Notes: a model not told the origin generated them from the sequence alone. DNA of 64,000 bases from Gp6-AA40 sp035571515 (GCA_035571515.1 DATNCQ010000178.1:1-64000); one strand, 5' to 3'; shown: positions 16,227-24,381, counted from the stretch's first letter. Numbers and translations are program-made.

Positions 16227-17426
16227 CTACGGCGCCAGCTGCTCCGGTGTCAACGCGTTTGGCGGCGGCGTTGGAGACATCCCCTTGAGCAGGAACTTCT
16301 GTGCGCGGTTGCCCGGCGCCACCTCCGCGACGTACAGGTTTCCCTTCGAGTCCACCGCGATGTGATGCGGGCCCTGGAAATTGCCCGGCGTCGCGCTGCG
16401 CGTGCCGAACTGGTAGAGCACCTTCAGCGACTTGCGATCGAGCACCGCCACGTGCGAGTTGCCGTAGTCGGCGGCGTAGAGGAACCGCTGCTGCGCATCG
16501 GGCGAGAAGGCGAGACCGGCCACCGACCCGGCTGACGGCCCGGCCCGGTTGATGAACACCTGGGTCACGTACTTTCCTGCCGGCGTGAAGACCTGGATGC
16601 GCCGGTTCGATCGATCGGCCACGTAGAGGAGGTTGTCGTTCGACAGCTTCACCGCGTGAACCGGATTGCCGAAGAACTTCGCGCCGTCACCGTCGGTGTC
16701 GAGTTTCGGCGCGGCTTGCGCACCACGTCCTCGTCCGCCACCGCCGCCCGCCGCACCTGGCGCCCCGCCGGCTGGCGGCTCGCTGTCTGGCGGGTTGCCG
16801 AACGCGCCCCACATCCGCTTGAACGCGCCGGTGCCGGCGTCGAAGACGACGACCCTGCGGTTGCCGTAGCCGTCCGCAACATAGGCTTCATTCGTCTTCG
16901 CATCGACGAAGATGTCAGCGGGCCGGTTGACGTTCGTCGTGTCCGCATTCCCCGTCCCCTTGCGGGCGGCGCCGAACTCCTTCAGGAATTTTCCCTGCAG
17001 CGTGAACGTGAGCAGCATGTCGTCGCCGACACCGCTGCCGCCGATCCACACCGTGTTCTTGTGGTCGATCGTGATGCCGTGCTCGGTCGTGGGCCAGTCG
17101 TAGCCGGGGCCGTCACCGCCCCACGCGTTGACGAACTTTCCGTCGGCGTCGAATTCGAGCACCGGCGGCGCCGCGCGCTCCTTCAGGTCCGCGGCGACCG
17201 TCCGCGGACGGTGGAGAATCCAGACGTGATCGCGGCTGTCCACCGTCACGGCCGAGACGATGCCGACGACCCAGTTGTTGGGCAGCTTCGGCCAGCCGGG
17301 ATCCAGCTGGAACACCGGCATGCCGGACTGGCCCTGGGCTCGAGCCGCTCCGGACGGTCCAAGTAAACCAGCCAGCGCGGCCAACACGAGTCCGGCATAT
17401 GCGCAGCGCAGCAATGTTCTCTGCAT
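16227..17426 (-). CDS. Secreted NHL-repeat beta-propeller protein
   Basis: A 399-residue exported protein from ATG 17426 (signal peptide ending SGAARAQ). It is built of NHL-type blades: SAVTVDSRDHVWILHRP, HGITIDHKNTVWIGG, ADIFVDAKTNEAYVADGYGN, HAVKLSNDNLLYVADRSN, AGLAFSPDAQQRFLYAADYG and HIAVDSKGNLYVAEV. This is a six-bladed propeller like those of peptidylglycine alpha-amidating lyases and SMP-30-like proteins. A Gly/Arg/Ala-rich insert (about 240-270) splits two blades. Lyase activity is possible but the metal/active-site residues were not verified. It lies directly upstream of glgX. Confidence 0.8.
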   Translation of the reverse strand: MQRTLLRCAYAGLVLAALAGLLGPSGAARAQGQSGMPVFQLDPGWPKLPNNWVVGIVSAVTVDSRDHVWILHRPRTVAADLKERAAPPVLEFDADGKFVNAWGGDGPGYDWPTTEHGITIDHKNTVWIGGSGVGDDMLLTFTLQGKFLKEFGAARKGTGNADTTNVNRPADIFVDAKTNEAYVADGYGNRRVVVFDAGTGAFKRMWGAFGNPPDSEPPAGGAPGAAGGGGGRGRGAQAAPKLDTDGDGAKFFGNPVHAVKLSNDNLLYVADRSNRRIQVFTPAGKYVTQVFINRAGPSAGSVAGLAFSPDAQQRFLYAADYGNSHVAVLDRKSLKVLYQFGTRSATPGNFQGPHHIAVDSKGNLYVAEVAPGNRAQKFLLKGMSPTPPPNALTPEQLAP

Positions 17427-17559
17427 GATGCGCAGAGCATATACCCGCGCCCGCCGGGCGAAAACATTTAGCGCGCGGATGTCACTTCTCTGCGGGGATA
17501 GCGCGCCAGCCGTGTCGCGGTGTCTACTATGTGTCCTCCCACGCTGAAGGAGCAGGCAC

Positions 17560-18750
17560 ATGGCGCTGTACGCATTCGACGGTACCTGGAACGCCGCCAA
17601 GGACGGCGACGAGCCGAACCCGATGCACACCAACGTCGTCCGGTTCTTCCAGGCCTACCGCAAGCACTCCGGCACCAAGGACTTCTACCTCGCCGGCGTG
17701 GGGACGCGGTTCGGCGCGGTGGGCAGGGCGTTGGGGGGTGCGTTCGGACTCGGCGAGCTGCCGCGCATCAACGAAGCCTACGACCAGCTGTGTCAGAACT
17801 GGGCGGCCGGCGACACGATCATCGACGTGGTCGGCTTCAGCCGCGGCGCCGCCACCACGCTCGATTTCTGTCACTGCGTCATGAAGCGCGGGATCCGCCG
17901 GCCCGGCAGCGACGCGGTGGTCGAAGCGAGCCCACGCATCCGGTTCCTCGGCGTGTGGGACGTCGTGGCGGCGTTCGGGCTGGGCAACCTCGGAGACGAC
18001 CTGCTCAACATCGGCCATCACCTGTCGCTGCCAAAGGGCAACCTCCAGTACTGCTTTCATGCGATGGCGCTCGACGAGCGCCGCCCCTCGTTCCTTCACA
18101 CGCGACTGCCAGGCGCCTGCGAAGTGTGGTTTCGCGGCGTCCATTCCGACGTGGGCGGCGGCGACGGGAACAGCGGGCTGAACGACATCGCGCTGAAGTG
18201 GATGATGAAGAAGGCGAAGGCAGCCGGCCTGCCGATCGCCGACGAGGACATCGCGGCGCTGAAGCCGAATCCGGCCGCCGCACCCAAGCAGGATCACAAG
18301 CTGCCGTTGAAGATTCGGCTCATCAGCGCCATCGATCGGTGTCACTACACCGTGTCGCCGGTCGACGGATGCATCAATCCGCCGACGACCTGCGCGGTGG
18401 AGACCGAGGCCGACGAACAGGTCGCGGGGGAGGTGGGGGCGAAAGGACTGGAAGTCCTGCCCGAGCAGGCGCGCGCACGCGTCAACGCGCTGTGGGACAC
18501 GGCGGTTGCCGCCGCGAAGTCACGCGATTTCGAGCTCGAGCCCGTGCGAGACGCGCTGCTGACGCTGCTGCAGGCACGGATTCCGCTGGTGACCAACGAC
18601 GAACAACTGGCGGCGGGCCGCAAGGCGGTGACCCGCCTGGTCATGACGACGATCGACCTCGCCCATCAGCGGGGCTTCTACGTGCTGAGCGTCTTCTTCT
18701 TCAACGAGGCGTTGCTCAAGCTTCCACGAACATTTCCGCTGACGGACTGA
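17560..18750 (+). CDS. DUF2235 alpha/beta hydrolase (Tle1-like fold)
   Basis: A 396-residue protein starting MALYAFDGTWN, the usual start of DUF2235 proteins. The nucleophile elbow is GFSRGA (Ser94), with an acidic residue in FLGVWDVV (near 139) and WFRGVHSDVGGG (near 190) supplying the His/Asp region. Members include Tle1 phospholipase effectors of type VI secretion, but also stand-alone lipases or esterases. No T6SS, VgrG, PAAR or immunity gene is near, and there is no export signal, so a housekeeping or defensive cytoplasmic hydrolase is equally likely. GAAGGAGCAGG before ATG is a good ribosome site. It converges with the histidine kinase gene, ends four bases apart. Confidence 0.85.
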   Translation: MALYAFDGTWNAAKDGDEPNPMHTNVVRFFQAYRKHSGTKDFYLAGVGTRFGAVGRALGGAFGLGELPRINEAYDQLCQNWAAGDTIIDVVGFSRGAATTLDFCHCVMKRGIRRPGSDAVVEASPRIRFLGVWDVVAAFGLGNLGDDLLNIGHHLSLPKGNLQYCFHAMALDERRPSFLHTRLPGACEVWFRGVHSDVGGGDGNSGLNDIALKWMMKKAKAAGLPIADEDIAALKPNPAAAPKQDHKLPLKIRLISAIDRCHYTVSPVDGCINPPTTCAVETEADEQVAGEVGAKGLEVLPEQARARVNALWDTAVAAAKSRDFELEPVRDALLTLLQARIPLVTNDEQLAAGRKAVTRLVMTTIDLAHQRGFYVLSVFFFNEALLKLPRTFPLTD

Positions 18751-18754
18751 GCGT

Positions 18755-20194
18755 TCACGAACTGCGTCGTTCTTCGGGCAGCGTGAAGCGGACGGTGGTT
18801 CCGTCGCCGACCTTGCTTTCGGCCCAGATCCTGCCGCCGTGTGCCTCGACGATCCACTTCGAGATATAGAGTCCGAGCCCCAGCCCGGTGCGGTGGGACA
18901 GATGATTCAGTTGGCGAAACCGCTCGAAGATCCCCGTCAGGTCGCCGTCGGGGATGCCGACCCCGGTGTCCGAGACGGAGACCTGATAGAACCGGCCGGC
19001 GCGCTCCGCGCGGACGCGGATGTGACCGCCGGCAGGTGTGAACTTGATGGCGTTGTGAATCAGGTTCGAGAGCACCTGGAACAGGCGATGGGGATCGTGT
19101 TTCGCCATGAGGGGCTCCGCGGGCAGGTCTGCCTCGAGCGACACCCCCTTGGCCTGCGCCACGCTTTGAAAGGCGTCAATCGCGCCGTGCATCAGCGGGC
19201 GTAGATCGAGGCGCTCCGCGACCACCCGCAGCTGCCCGTCTTCGAAGCTGTTGACGTCGAGGAGATCGCCGATCAGCCGCTCCATGACGTTCACCGAGCG
19301 GCGCACGCGATCGGCCCACGCGTGCATCCGTTGTCCGAGCTCGTCGTTCGGCGCCTGCTGATCCAGCAACGCGGCGACGCCAGCGATCGTCATCAGTGGT
19401 CCGCGCAGGTCGTGGCTGACGATACCGAGAAACTCGTTGCGGGTGGCGACGCCGCGCGCGGCGTGCGCGTGGTGCCGCCGTTCCTCGACGAGCAGCCCCT
19501 GGACGTGTTCGACGGCCTCGTCGGTATGCTCCCGCTCGGTCGCCAGATCCTCGTCGGTCGCCTGACGCTCCTGCTGCAGTTCCTGACGCTCCTCGCGCAG
19601 TTCCCGCGTCAGGGTGGACTCGACCGCGTTCAGTTGCTGTTCGATGAGCCCATCGGTAGCCCTCCGTTCCTGGCGAAGGATCTCGTCGGCGTCATGGCGT
19701 TCGTCCGCAAGCGTGGAGGTAATTTCCGCGACGCCTTCGGCAATCTCCGCGAGCTGTTCCGTGAGCGTTGCCACTTCCGCTGCGCAATTTGATGCGACGA
19801 CGTCGGCAGACTCGGCGGTTCCCTTCAGGTCTTCGGCGACCCGCCCGAGTTTTGCCGAAATCTCCGGCAGTGCCTCGGCGATCTCCGGCAGTGTCTCGGC
19901 GATCTCGGGCAGTGCCTCGGCCTTTTGCTCGAGCCGGACGTCGGATTTCGCGCGGACTTCGCGCAGAACCTTCTGCGCGTCGGCCCGCCTTTCGTCAAGG
20001 ACTTCGACCACGCGCTGCTCGTCGTCGAGAAGTTCGTCCGCCGTGGAGCGCTCTTCCTGCAGGCTCTCGTCGGTGGCCGACCGGTCCTTCCCGAGCCATT
20101 CATCGGCGACGGAGCGCGGCTCCGCCACTCGCTCATCGGTGGCGCTCCGGTTGCGGGACGTGTCGGGCGATCTGTCGTGCATTGCTTCGCCCAT
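18755..20194 (-). CDS. Cytoplasmic coiled-coil sensor histidine kinase
   Basis: A 479-residue kinase without membrane segment. Residues 10-240 are almost wholly coiled coil with an 11-residue motif around RSATDE/ERSTADE/ERRATDG/ERQATDE and three heptads LPEIAEx at 95-114. The catalytic core follows: H-box SHDLRGPLMTI (phospho-acceptor His261), N-box LIHNAIKF, G1 DTGVGIP, F FERF and G2 GLGLGLYI. The input signal is unknown; the long coiled coil may sense by oligomerisation or partner docking. No response regulator is adjacent; a lone receiver protein is encoded at 10585. Met5 is an alternative start. Confidence 0.9.
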   Translation of the reverse strand: MGEAMHDRSPDTSRNRSATDERVAEPRSVADEWLGKDRSATDESLQEERSTADELLDDEQRVVEVLDERRADAQKVLREVRAKSDVRLEQKAEALPEIAETLPEIAEALPEISAKLGRVAEDLKGTAESADVVASNCAAEVATLTEQLAEIAEGVAEITSTLADERHDADEILRQERRATDGLIEQQLNAVESTLTRELREERQELQQERQATDEDLATEREHTDEAVEHVQGLLVEERRHHAHAARGVATRNEFLGIVSHDLRGPLMTIAGVAALLDQQAPNDELGQRMHAWADRVRRSVNVMERLIGDLLDVNSFEDGQLRVVAERLDLRPLMHGAIDAFQSVAQAKGVSLEADLPAEPLMAKHDPHRLFQVLSNLIHNAIKFTPAGGHIRVRAERAGRFYQVSVSDTGVGIPDGDLTGIFERFRQLNHLSHRTGLGLGLYISKWIVEAHGGRIWAESKVGDGTTVRFTLPEERRSS

Positions 20195-20244
20195 GCCGGC
20201 TACCTGTGCAAGTGATTTGCCGCTCTCGTGGGTGGCCCCTCTTG

Positions 20245-20264
20245 GGCGGACCTGAAGGTCCGCC
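20245..20264. repeat. Compact palindromic unit (8-bp stem)
   Basis: GGCGGACC at 20245-20252 pairs with GGTCCGCC at 20257-20264 around TGAA. It is one of three similar units in the window (also 47336-47357 and 61984-62005), all between genes. Confidence 0.6.
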
Positions 20265-20340
20265 TCTCCGTTTCCGAGGTTGGAGGTCCGCCTCTACGTT
20301 TCCGAGCTTGAGGGTCCGCCTCTACGTCCGAGTACGTTCG
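20257..20340. repeat. Three tandem 28-bp repeats
   Basis: Units at 20257-20284, 20285-20312 and 20313-20340 each begin GGTCCGCCTCT. The first two differ at only a few positions; the third is degenerate in its second half. The array begins inside the right arm of the palindrome at 20245 and ends seven bases before the queA-like stop codon, in the leader region of the histidine kinase gene. Confidence 0.75.
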
Positions 20341-20346
20341 CGAGGT

Positions 20347-21468
20347 TCAGCGGGAGCGGAGGCGTACCTCGGCCGGTGGCCCGACAATCAAGTGTGAGTC
20401 CCCGAATTCGTGCCAGAGGTATCCCAGGCGCCGGGCCTCGGCATACGCGCGTTCCAGATGAACGGGAGCGCGGACGCCGGCGCCCGCCGCGGCGGCGACC
20501 ACGCGTTCGAGGAGCGCCAGGTGCGTCGCGCGCGGCTCGTGCAGCCCCGTGATCAGGCCGTTCACAGACCGCACCGTCCGATCGCCCGCAATCACGACGT
20601 CCGTCCAGCCTTCCCCGGGCGACGTCGTTCCCGTATCGTCGGTCACGGTCTCCAGCGCTCGTACGACGGTCGTGCCGACGGCGATCACGCGCGCGCCGGC
20701 CCGCCTGGCGGCGTTGACGCGCTCGGCGGTCTGCCGTGGGACACGGTAGTACTCCTCGTACGGCGGCTCGTGGCTCTCCAGGCTCGCCACGCCGGTGTGC
20801 AGCACGAGCGGCGCGATCTGCACGCCACGGGAGACGAGCCGCGTCACCAGCTCCGGTGTGAACGGCCGGCCGGCCGACGGCATCTCGGCGCTGCCGGGCT
20901 CGTTGGCAAACACCGTTTGATACATCTCGAGGGGCCACGGCGTCCGCACGTAGCCATAGCGGATCGGAGAACCGTGCTCCTCGAGATATGCATCGACGCC
21001 TCCGCGCAGTTCCAGCGCCGCCAGCCAGAGACGCGATGGGGACGCGAGCGAGCCGGCAAAGGGATACGGCGCGAGCAGGGTGACGCGGCCGTTTGACGGC
21101 AGGAGGAGCCTCGTCCCGGCAGACGCTTCCGTGAACGGCAGCGACGCCTTCGTCCCTGGCTGCCGCACCTCGACACTCCACAGCCCGCCCGGCAGCCGGG
21201 TTGACAAATGCAGTTCGAGCGCACGGCCCGCGTCCGTCATGGCCGGCAGCGCGGCGTTCGTCGTCGCGCTGGTGTTGACCACGAGCAGATCGCCGGCGGC
21301 GAGCCAGCGGGGGAGATCGGCGAAGCGCGCGTGCTCGATCGAATCGCGCTCGACGTCGGATACGAGCAGCCGCACCTGGTCGCGCGTCAGGCCGCGCGCC
21401 TCAGGCGGCTCGGCGGCTTCGAGATCGGCCGGCAGATCGAAATCCGCGATCACGCCTGCTGCAGCCAT
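20347..21468 (-). CDS. queA: QueA-like S-adenosylmethionine:tRNA ribosyltransferase-isomerase
   Basis: A 373-residue enzyme of the QueA family, which transfers and isomerises the ribosyl group of SAM onto preQ1 in tRNA during queuosine synthesis. Recognisable blocks are ARFADLPRWLAAGDLLVVN (N-terminal), EEHGSPIRYGYVRTPW, SAEMPSAGRPFT, VLHTGVASL, EEYYRVP and RVIAVGTTVVRALE. ATG 21468 is chosen since QueA-like sequence starts there, overlapping the upstream SDR stop by 19 bases. No tgt, queG or other queuosine gene is nearby, and many such divergent copies occur in Actinobacteria and Acidobacteria outside queuosine clusters, so the exact substrate is uncertain. It is probably part of the SoxR-controlled operon. 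Confidence 0.85.
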   Translation of the reverse strand: MAAAGVIADFDLPADLEAAEPPEARGLTRDQVRLLVSDVERDSIEHARFADLPRWLAAGDLLVVNTSATTNAALPAMTDAGRALELHLSTRLPGGLWSVEVRQPGTKASLPFTEASAGTRLLLPSNGRVTLLAPYPFAGSLASPSRLWLAALELRGGVDAYLEEHGSPIRYGYVRTPWPLEMYQTVFANEPGSAEMPSAGRPFTPELVTRLVSRGVQIAPLVLHTGVASLESHEPPYEEYYRVPRQTAERVNAARRAGARVIAVGTTVVRALETVTDDTGTTSPGEGWTDVVIAGDRTVRSVNGLITGLHEPRATHLALLERVVAAAAGAGVRAPVHLERAYAEARRLGYLWHEFGDSHLIVGPPAEVRLRSR

Positions 21469-22181
21469 GGGGCTTCCTCCGCCTGTGCCGCGAATCGCCC
21501 GCCGCTGACGGCGGCCGGCGCCTGCTCGAACAGCCAGTGCCAGAAGGGCGCGGTGATCTCGGGAAGCGGACGGTCCGAGATGTCCGCGAGCGGGAACGCC
21601 TCCTGATGCATCCGCGTCCGCATGTCGCCGGGGTCCACGATCACGGCCGAGACGTGCCGGTCGCGCAGCTCCGCAGCGAGCGTCCGCGTGAGGAGCTCGA
21701 GCGCCGCCTTGCTGGCGCCGTACGGTCCCCATCCCGCGTAGGCGCCGTGCGCCGCGTCGCTGGTGATGTTGACGACGAGGCCGCCGCGCTCGGCGAGCAG
21801 CGGGACGGCGAGCTGAATCAGCGCGAGCGGCGCACCGGTGTTCACCGGGAAGACGCGGCCGAAGCGCGTGACGTCGAACTCCAGCAGCGGTCCGATGCCG
21901 CCCAGCTGCGACGCGTTGTTGACGAGCACGTCGAGCCCCCCGAGCGTGCGCGCCGCGTCGACGAGCCTGGCGCGCGCCGCCGCGTCCGTAACGTCTCCGG
22001 CTATCGGCAGCACGCGCACGCCGTGCTGCCTGGCCAGCGAGCTGGCCGTCTCTGCCAGCGCGCCTGCGTTCCGCGCCCCGATCACCACGTCGTACCCACG
22101 CTCAGCCAGCACCCCGGCAATCACCACTCCAAGGCCGCGGCTCGCCCCCGTGACGATGGCCACCCGATTCCGTGCACTCAT
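21450..22181 (-). CDS. SDR-family NAD(P)-dependent oxidoreductase
   Basis: A 243-residue classical short-chain dehydrogenase: cofactor motif TGASRGLG (13-20), NNAS (about 89-92), catalytic Ser in NITSDA, and YGASK with the Tyr-Lys pair (about 153-157). The Gly-rich motif lacks an Arg-specific NADP clue that would fix the cofactor. GAGGTGAG precedes the ATG by eight bases. It is the first gene of a leftward operon with the queA-like gene and is transcribed from a promoter whose 19-bp spacer contains a SoxR box. A role in removing quinones or other redox-active carbonyls is inferred from that regulation. Confidence 0.9.
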   Translation of the reverse strand: MSARNRVAIVTGASRGLGVVIAGVLAERGYDVVIGARNAGALAETASSLARQHGVRVLPIAGDVTDAAARARLVDAARTLGGLDVLVNNASQLGGIGPLLEFDVTRFGRVFPVNTGAPLALIQLAVPLLAERGGLVVNITSDAAHGAYAGWGPYGASKAALELLTRTLAAELRDRHVSAVIVDPGDMRTRMHQEAFPLADISDRPLPEITAPFWHWLFEQAPAAVSGGRFAAQAEEAPWLQQA

Positions 22182-22204
22182 GGATTCTCACCTCGCTGCC
22201 CATC

Positions 22205-22235
22205 AGCATCGAGGTTCAAGTGCACTTGAAGTCAA
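22205..22235 (-). promoter_or_regulatory. SoxR-type promoter with operator
   Basis: Read leftward: a -35-like TTGACT (22230-22235), a 19-base spacer, and a weak -10-like GATGCT (22205-22210). The spacer contains most of the perfect palindrome TTCAAGTGCACTTGAA (22215-22230), which matches the SoxR box core TCAAGT-NN-ACTTGA. Over-long 19-bp spacers with the operator inside are the known design of promoters activated by oxidised SoxR through DNA distortion. The operator is also only 30 bases before the soxR start, so soxR is probably autoregulated. Confidence 0.85.
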
Positions 22236-22260
22236 GCGGAATCGGTGCGAGACTGCCGGG

Positions 22261-22716
22261 ATGGGGGATGTCCTGACCATCGGCGAGGTGGCCGCGCGCA
22301 GCGGCGTCGCCACGTCGGCGCTGCGGTTTTACGAAGATCAGGGCCTCATTCACTCGGCGCGCACCGACTCGGGGCACCGGCGTTACGCGCGCGCGGTCCT
22401 CCGGCGCGTCGCGTTCGTGGTCTTCGCGCAGAAGATCGGCCTGTCGCTCGAGGAAATCCGCGACGAGCTCTCGCAGCTGCCGCACAATCGCGTACCCGAG
22501 CGCGCGGATTGGGCGAAGCTGTCGGCGGACTGGACGCAGCGGATCCGCGAGCGCATCGCCGAGCTCGAGCGCCTGCAGGCAGGCCTGACCGAGTGCATCG
22601 GCTGCGGCTGCCTCTCGCTGGATCGCTGCCGGTTCGCCAATCCCGGCGACCGCGCAGGAAGGCAGGGTCCTGGACCGCGGGCGTGGATCTCAACCAGGAG
22701 AGGATCGAAGCCGTGA
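22261..22716 (+). CDS. soxR: Redox-sensing transcriptional activator SoxR (MerR family)
   Basis: A 151-residue MerR-family regulator: N-terminal winged helix (LTIGEVAARSGVATSALRFY), coupling helix, dimerisation helix, and the [2Fe-2S] cluster site ECIGCGCLSLDRC with Cys112, Cys115, Cys117 and Cys123. This is exactly the C-x2-C-x-C-x5-C spacing of known SoxR proteins. Oxidation of the cluster by redox-cycling compounds activates target promoters. ATG 22261 has no strong Shine-Dalgarno. The target is likely the divergent SDR/queA operon through the box at 22215-22230, and itself. Its stop overlaps the start of the GNAT gene by one base (TGATG). Confidence 0.96.
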   Translation: MGDVLTIGEVAARSGVATSALRFYEDQGLIHSARTDSGHRRYARAVLRRVAFVVFAQKIGLSLEEIRDELSQLPHNRVPERADWAKLSADWTQRIRERIAELERLQAGLTECIGCGCLSLDRCRFANPGDRAGRQGPGPRAWISTRRGSKP

Positions 22717-23087
22717 TGAATCAGAAGGACGAAGACAAGCTGGACGAAACGCTGGAGGAATCGTTTCCGGCGAGCGACCCGCCGGCCAACACCCCGGAGA
22801 CGGGGGTGCGGCCGGCAACATCCTCCGATGTCCCGGTCTCGGACAACGCGGCGCGCAGCCGCTTCGAATTAACCGTCGATGGCCATACGGGCTATCTCAC
22901 CTACGAACGCGCGAAAGGGGCCATGACGCTCCTGCACACAGAGGTGCCGGAAGAGATCCGCGGCCGCCATCTTGGCGATCGACTCGTCGAAGCCGCGCTC
23001 GCTGCCGGACGCGCCCAGGGCCTGCGCATCGAGGTCAAGTGTCCCTTCGCGCGGGCGTACCTGCAGCGGCATCCATCGCGGGGGTGA
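22716..23087 (+). CDS. GNAT acetyltransferase-like protein (YjdJ type) with ESFPASDPP tail
   Basis: A 123-residue protein. Residues 8-27 carry LDETLEESFPASDPPANT, a short motif found at the ends of many small bacterial proteins of unknown role. Residues 45-120 form a small YjdJ-like N-acetyltransferase domain (FELTVDGHTGYLTYERAKGA, HTEVPEEIRGRHLGDRLVEA with the acetyl-CoA loop, KCPFARAYLQRHP at the end). It is translationally coupled to soxR (stop/start overlap), so it shares soxR expression. The fused N-terminal motif is the odd element; substrate unknown. Confidence 0.85.
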   Translation: MNQKDEDKLDETLEESFPASDPPANTPETGVRPATSSDVPVSDNAARSRFELTVDGHTGYLTYERAKGAMTLLHTEVPEEIRGRHLGDRLVEAALAAGRAQGLRIEVKCPFARAYLQRHPSRG

Positions 23088-23164
23088 ACGGCGCTGCCTT
23101 TCGCGTCCTCCGCTACTTGAAGTAGCATTGCGCCCGCGTCGCTCTTCCTGCAGGAGATGGCCGG

Positions 23165-23989
23165 ATGCGGACCCACCAGATCACCCCCTGTCGCGCCCCG
23201 ATGCTTGCGCTGGTATTGCTGTGCGCGACCGCGGGCAGCGCCGCCGCCCAGTGGCTGTCGGTGCCGGTTCCCGGAACGCCGCGCACCGCTGACGGAAAGC
23301 CGAACCTGACCGCGCCGACGCCGCACGCGGCGGACGGGAAGCCGGATCTCTCCGGCATCTGGCACGCCGATACGATGCGGTACAACGACAACCTGCTGCC
23401 GCCGGGGACCCAGGCGCCGATGCTGCCGTGGGCCGCCGAGCTCTACAAGCATCGCGTGGACACGCGCGGCTACGACCGGCCGATGACCCGCTGCATGCCG
23501 CACGGCGTGCCCGATGCGATGACCGTCGCAGGCCTTCCGTTCAAGATCCTCCAGATACCGGGCGAGACGGTCGTCCTCTTCGAGGAGTTCCACAAGTACC
23601 GCCAGATCCACACCGACGGCCGGCAGCTGCCGGTCGATCCCGACCCCGCGTGGTACGGCTACTCCATCGGCCGCTGGGAAGGCGACACGTTCGTCGTCGA
23701 GACCGCCGGCTTCAAGGAGGGGAGCTGGCTCGATAACAGCGGTCATCCGCACACCGAGGCGCTGCACCTGACCGAGCGCTTCCATCGGATCAACTACGGG
23801 CGCATGGATCTCACCGTCGACGTCAACGACCCGAAAGCGTACTCGCGGCCGTGGAAGTCCGACACCCTGCACTTCCTCCTCTCGCCTGATACGGAGCTGC
23901 TCGAGCATCTCTGCGAAAACAACCGGGACCTGGATCATCTGCGGGACTTCTCGCAGCCGGCCGCTCCATCAACGACGGGGAAACCGTGA
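23165..23989 (+). CDS. Secreted DUF6152 partner protein, copy 3 (unknown function)
   Basis: A 274-residue exported protein and the most typical of the four paralogues here. It has a signal peptide ending SAAAQ, then MPHGVPDAM and FKILQIPGETVVLFEEFHKY. The hallmark DGRQLP is followed by WYGYSIGRWEGDTFVVETAG, and the chain continues GHPHTEALHLTERF, DLTVDVNDPKAYSRPW and LEHLCENNRDLDHL. No catalytic motif is recognised. Its stop overlaps the DUF6152 gene start (ATGA). This is the reverse of the order seen at 3698/4147 and 7835/8243, yet the coupling is kept. AGGAGATGG before the ATG gives a good ribosome site. Confidence 0.8.
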   Translation: MRTHQITPCRAPMLALVLLCATAGSAAAQWLSVPVPGTPRTADGKPNLTAPTPHAADGKPDLSGIWHADTMRYNDNLLPPGTQAPMLPWAAELYKHRVDTRGYDRPMTRCMPHGVPDAMTVAGLPFKILQIPGETVVLFEEFHKYRQIHTDGRQLPVDPDPAWYGYSIGRWEGDTFVVETAGFKEGSWLDNSGHPHTEALHLTERFHRINYGRMDLTVDVNDPKAYSRPWKSDTLHFLLSPDTELLEHLCENNRDLDHLRDFSQPAAPSTTGKP

Positions 23990-24381
23990 TGAGGACAAGA
24001 CTCGCGATTCTCGTGTGTGTCGCTTCTATCGCCGCCTCCGGCCGGGCGCTGGCGCACCATTCGTTTGCGGCGGAGTTCGACGACACCAAGCCGGTCAAGC
24101 TGACAGGCACGGTGACGAAAATCGAGTGGACCAACCCGCACATCTGGTTCTTCATGGACGTCAAGGCGCAGGACGGCACGTCGGCCAACTGGGGGTTCGA
24201 AATGGGAGGCCCCGGACAACTGCTGCGGGCGGGCTGGAAGCGCGACTCGATGAAGATCGGCGACGTGGTCACCGTCGAGGCGCGCCGCGCGCGCGACGGC
24301 ACCAACCACGCCAACGCCCAGACCGTGATCCTGGCCAGCACCGGGCAGCGGATGTTCGCCGCCTCGTCGCAGGGGCAATAG
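23986..24381 (+). CDS. Secreted DUF6152 protein, copy 3
   Basis: A 131-residue exported protein. The signal peptide ends A-L-A at 20-22, predicting a mature start His23-His24-Ser25. The second conserved His is in EWTNPH (His51), 28 residues later, followed by FEMGGPGQLLRAGWKRDSMK and GDVVTVEARRARDGT, typical of the family. It overlaps the partner gene by four bases and is directly followed by an amidohydrolase frame, so all three are probably one operon. This is the most canonical of the three DUF6152 copies in the window. Confidence 0.88.
   Translation: MMRTRLAILVCVASIAASGRALAHHSFAAEFDDTKPVKLTGTVTKIEWTNPHIWFFMDVKAQDGTSANWGFEMGGPGQLLRAGWKRDSMKIGDVVTVEARRARDGTNHANAQTVILASTGQRMFAASSQGQ

Noticed and set aside
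20257..20340. Possible CRISPR array
   Set aside because: The 28-bp units are directly adjacent with no spacers and no cas gene is near; a simple tandem repeat.
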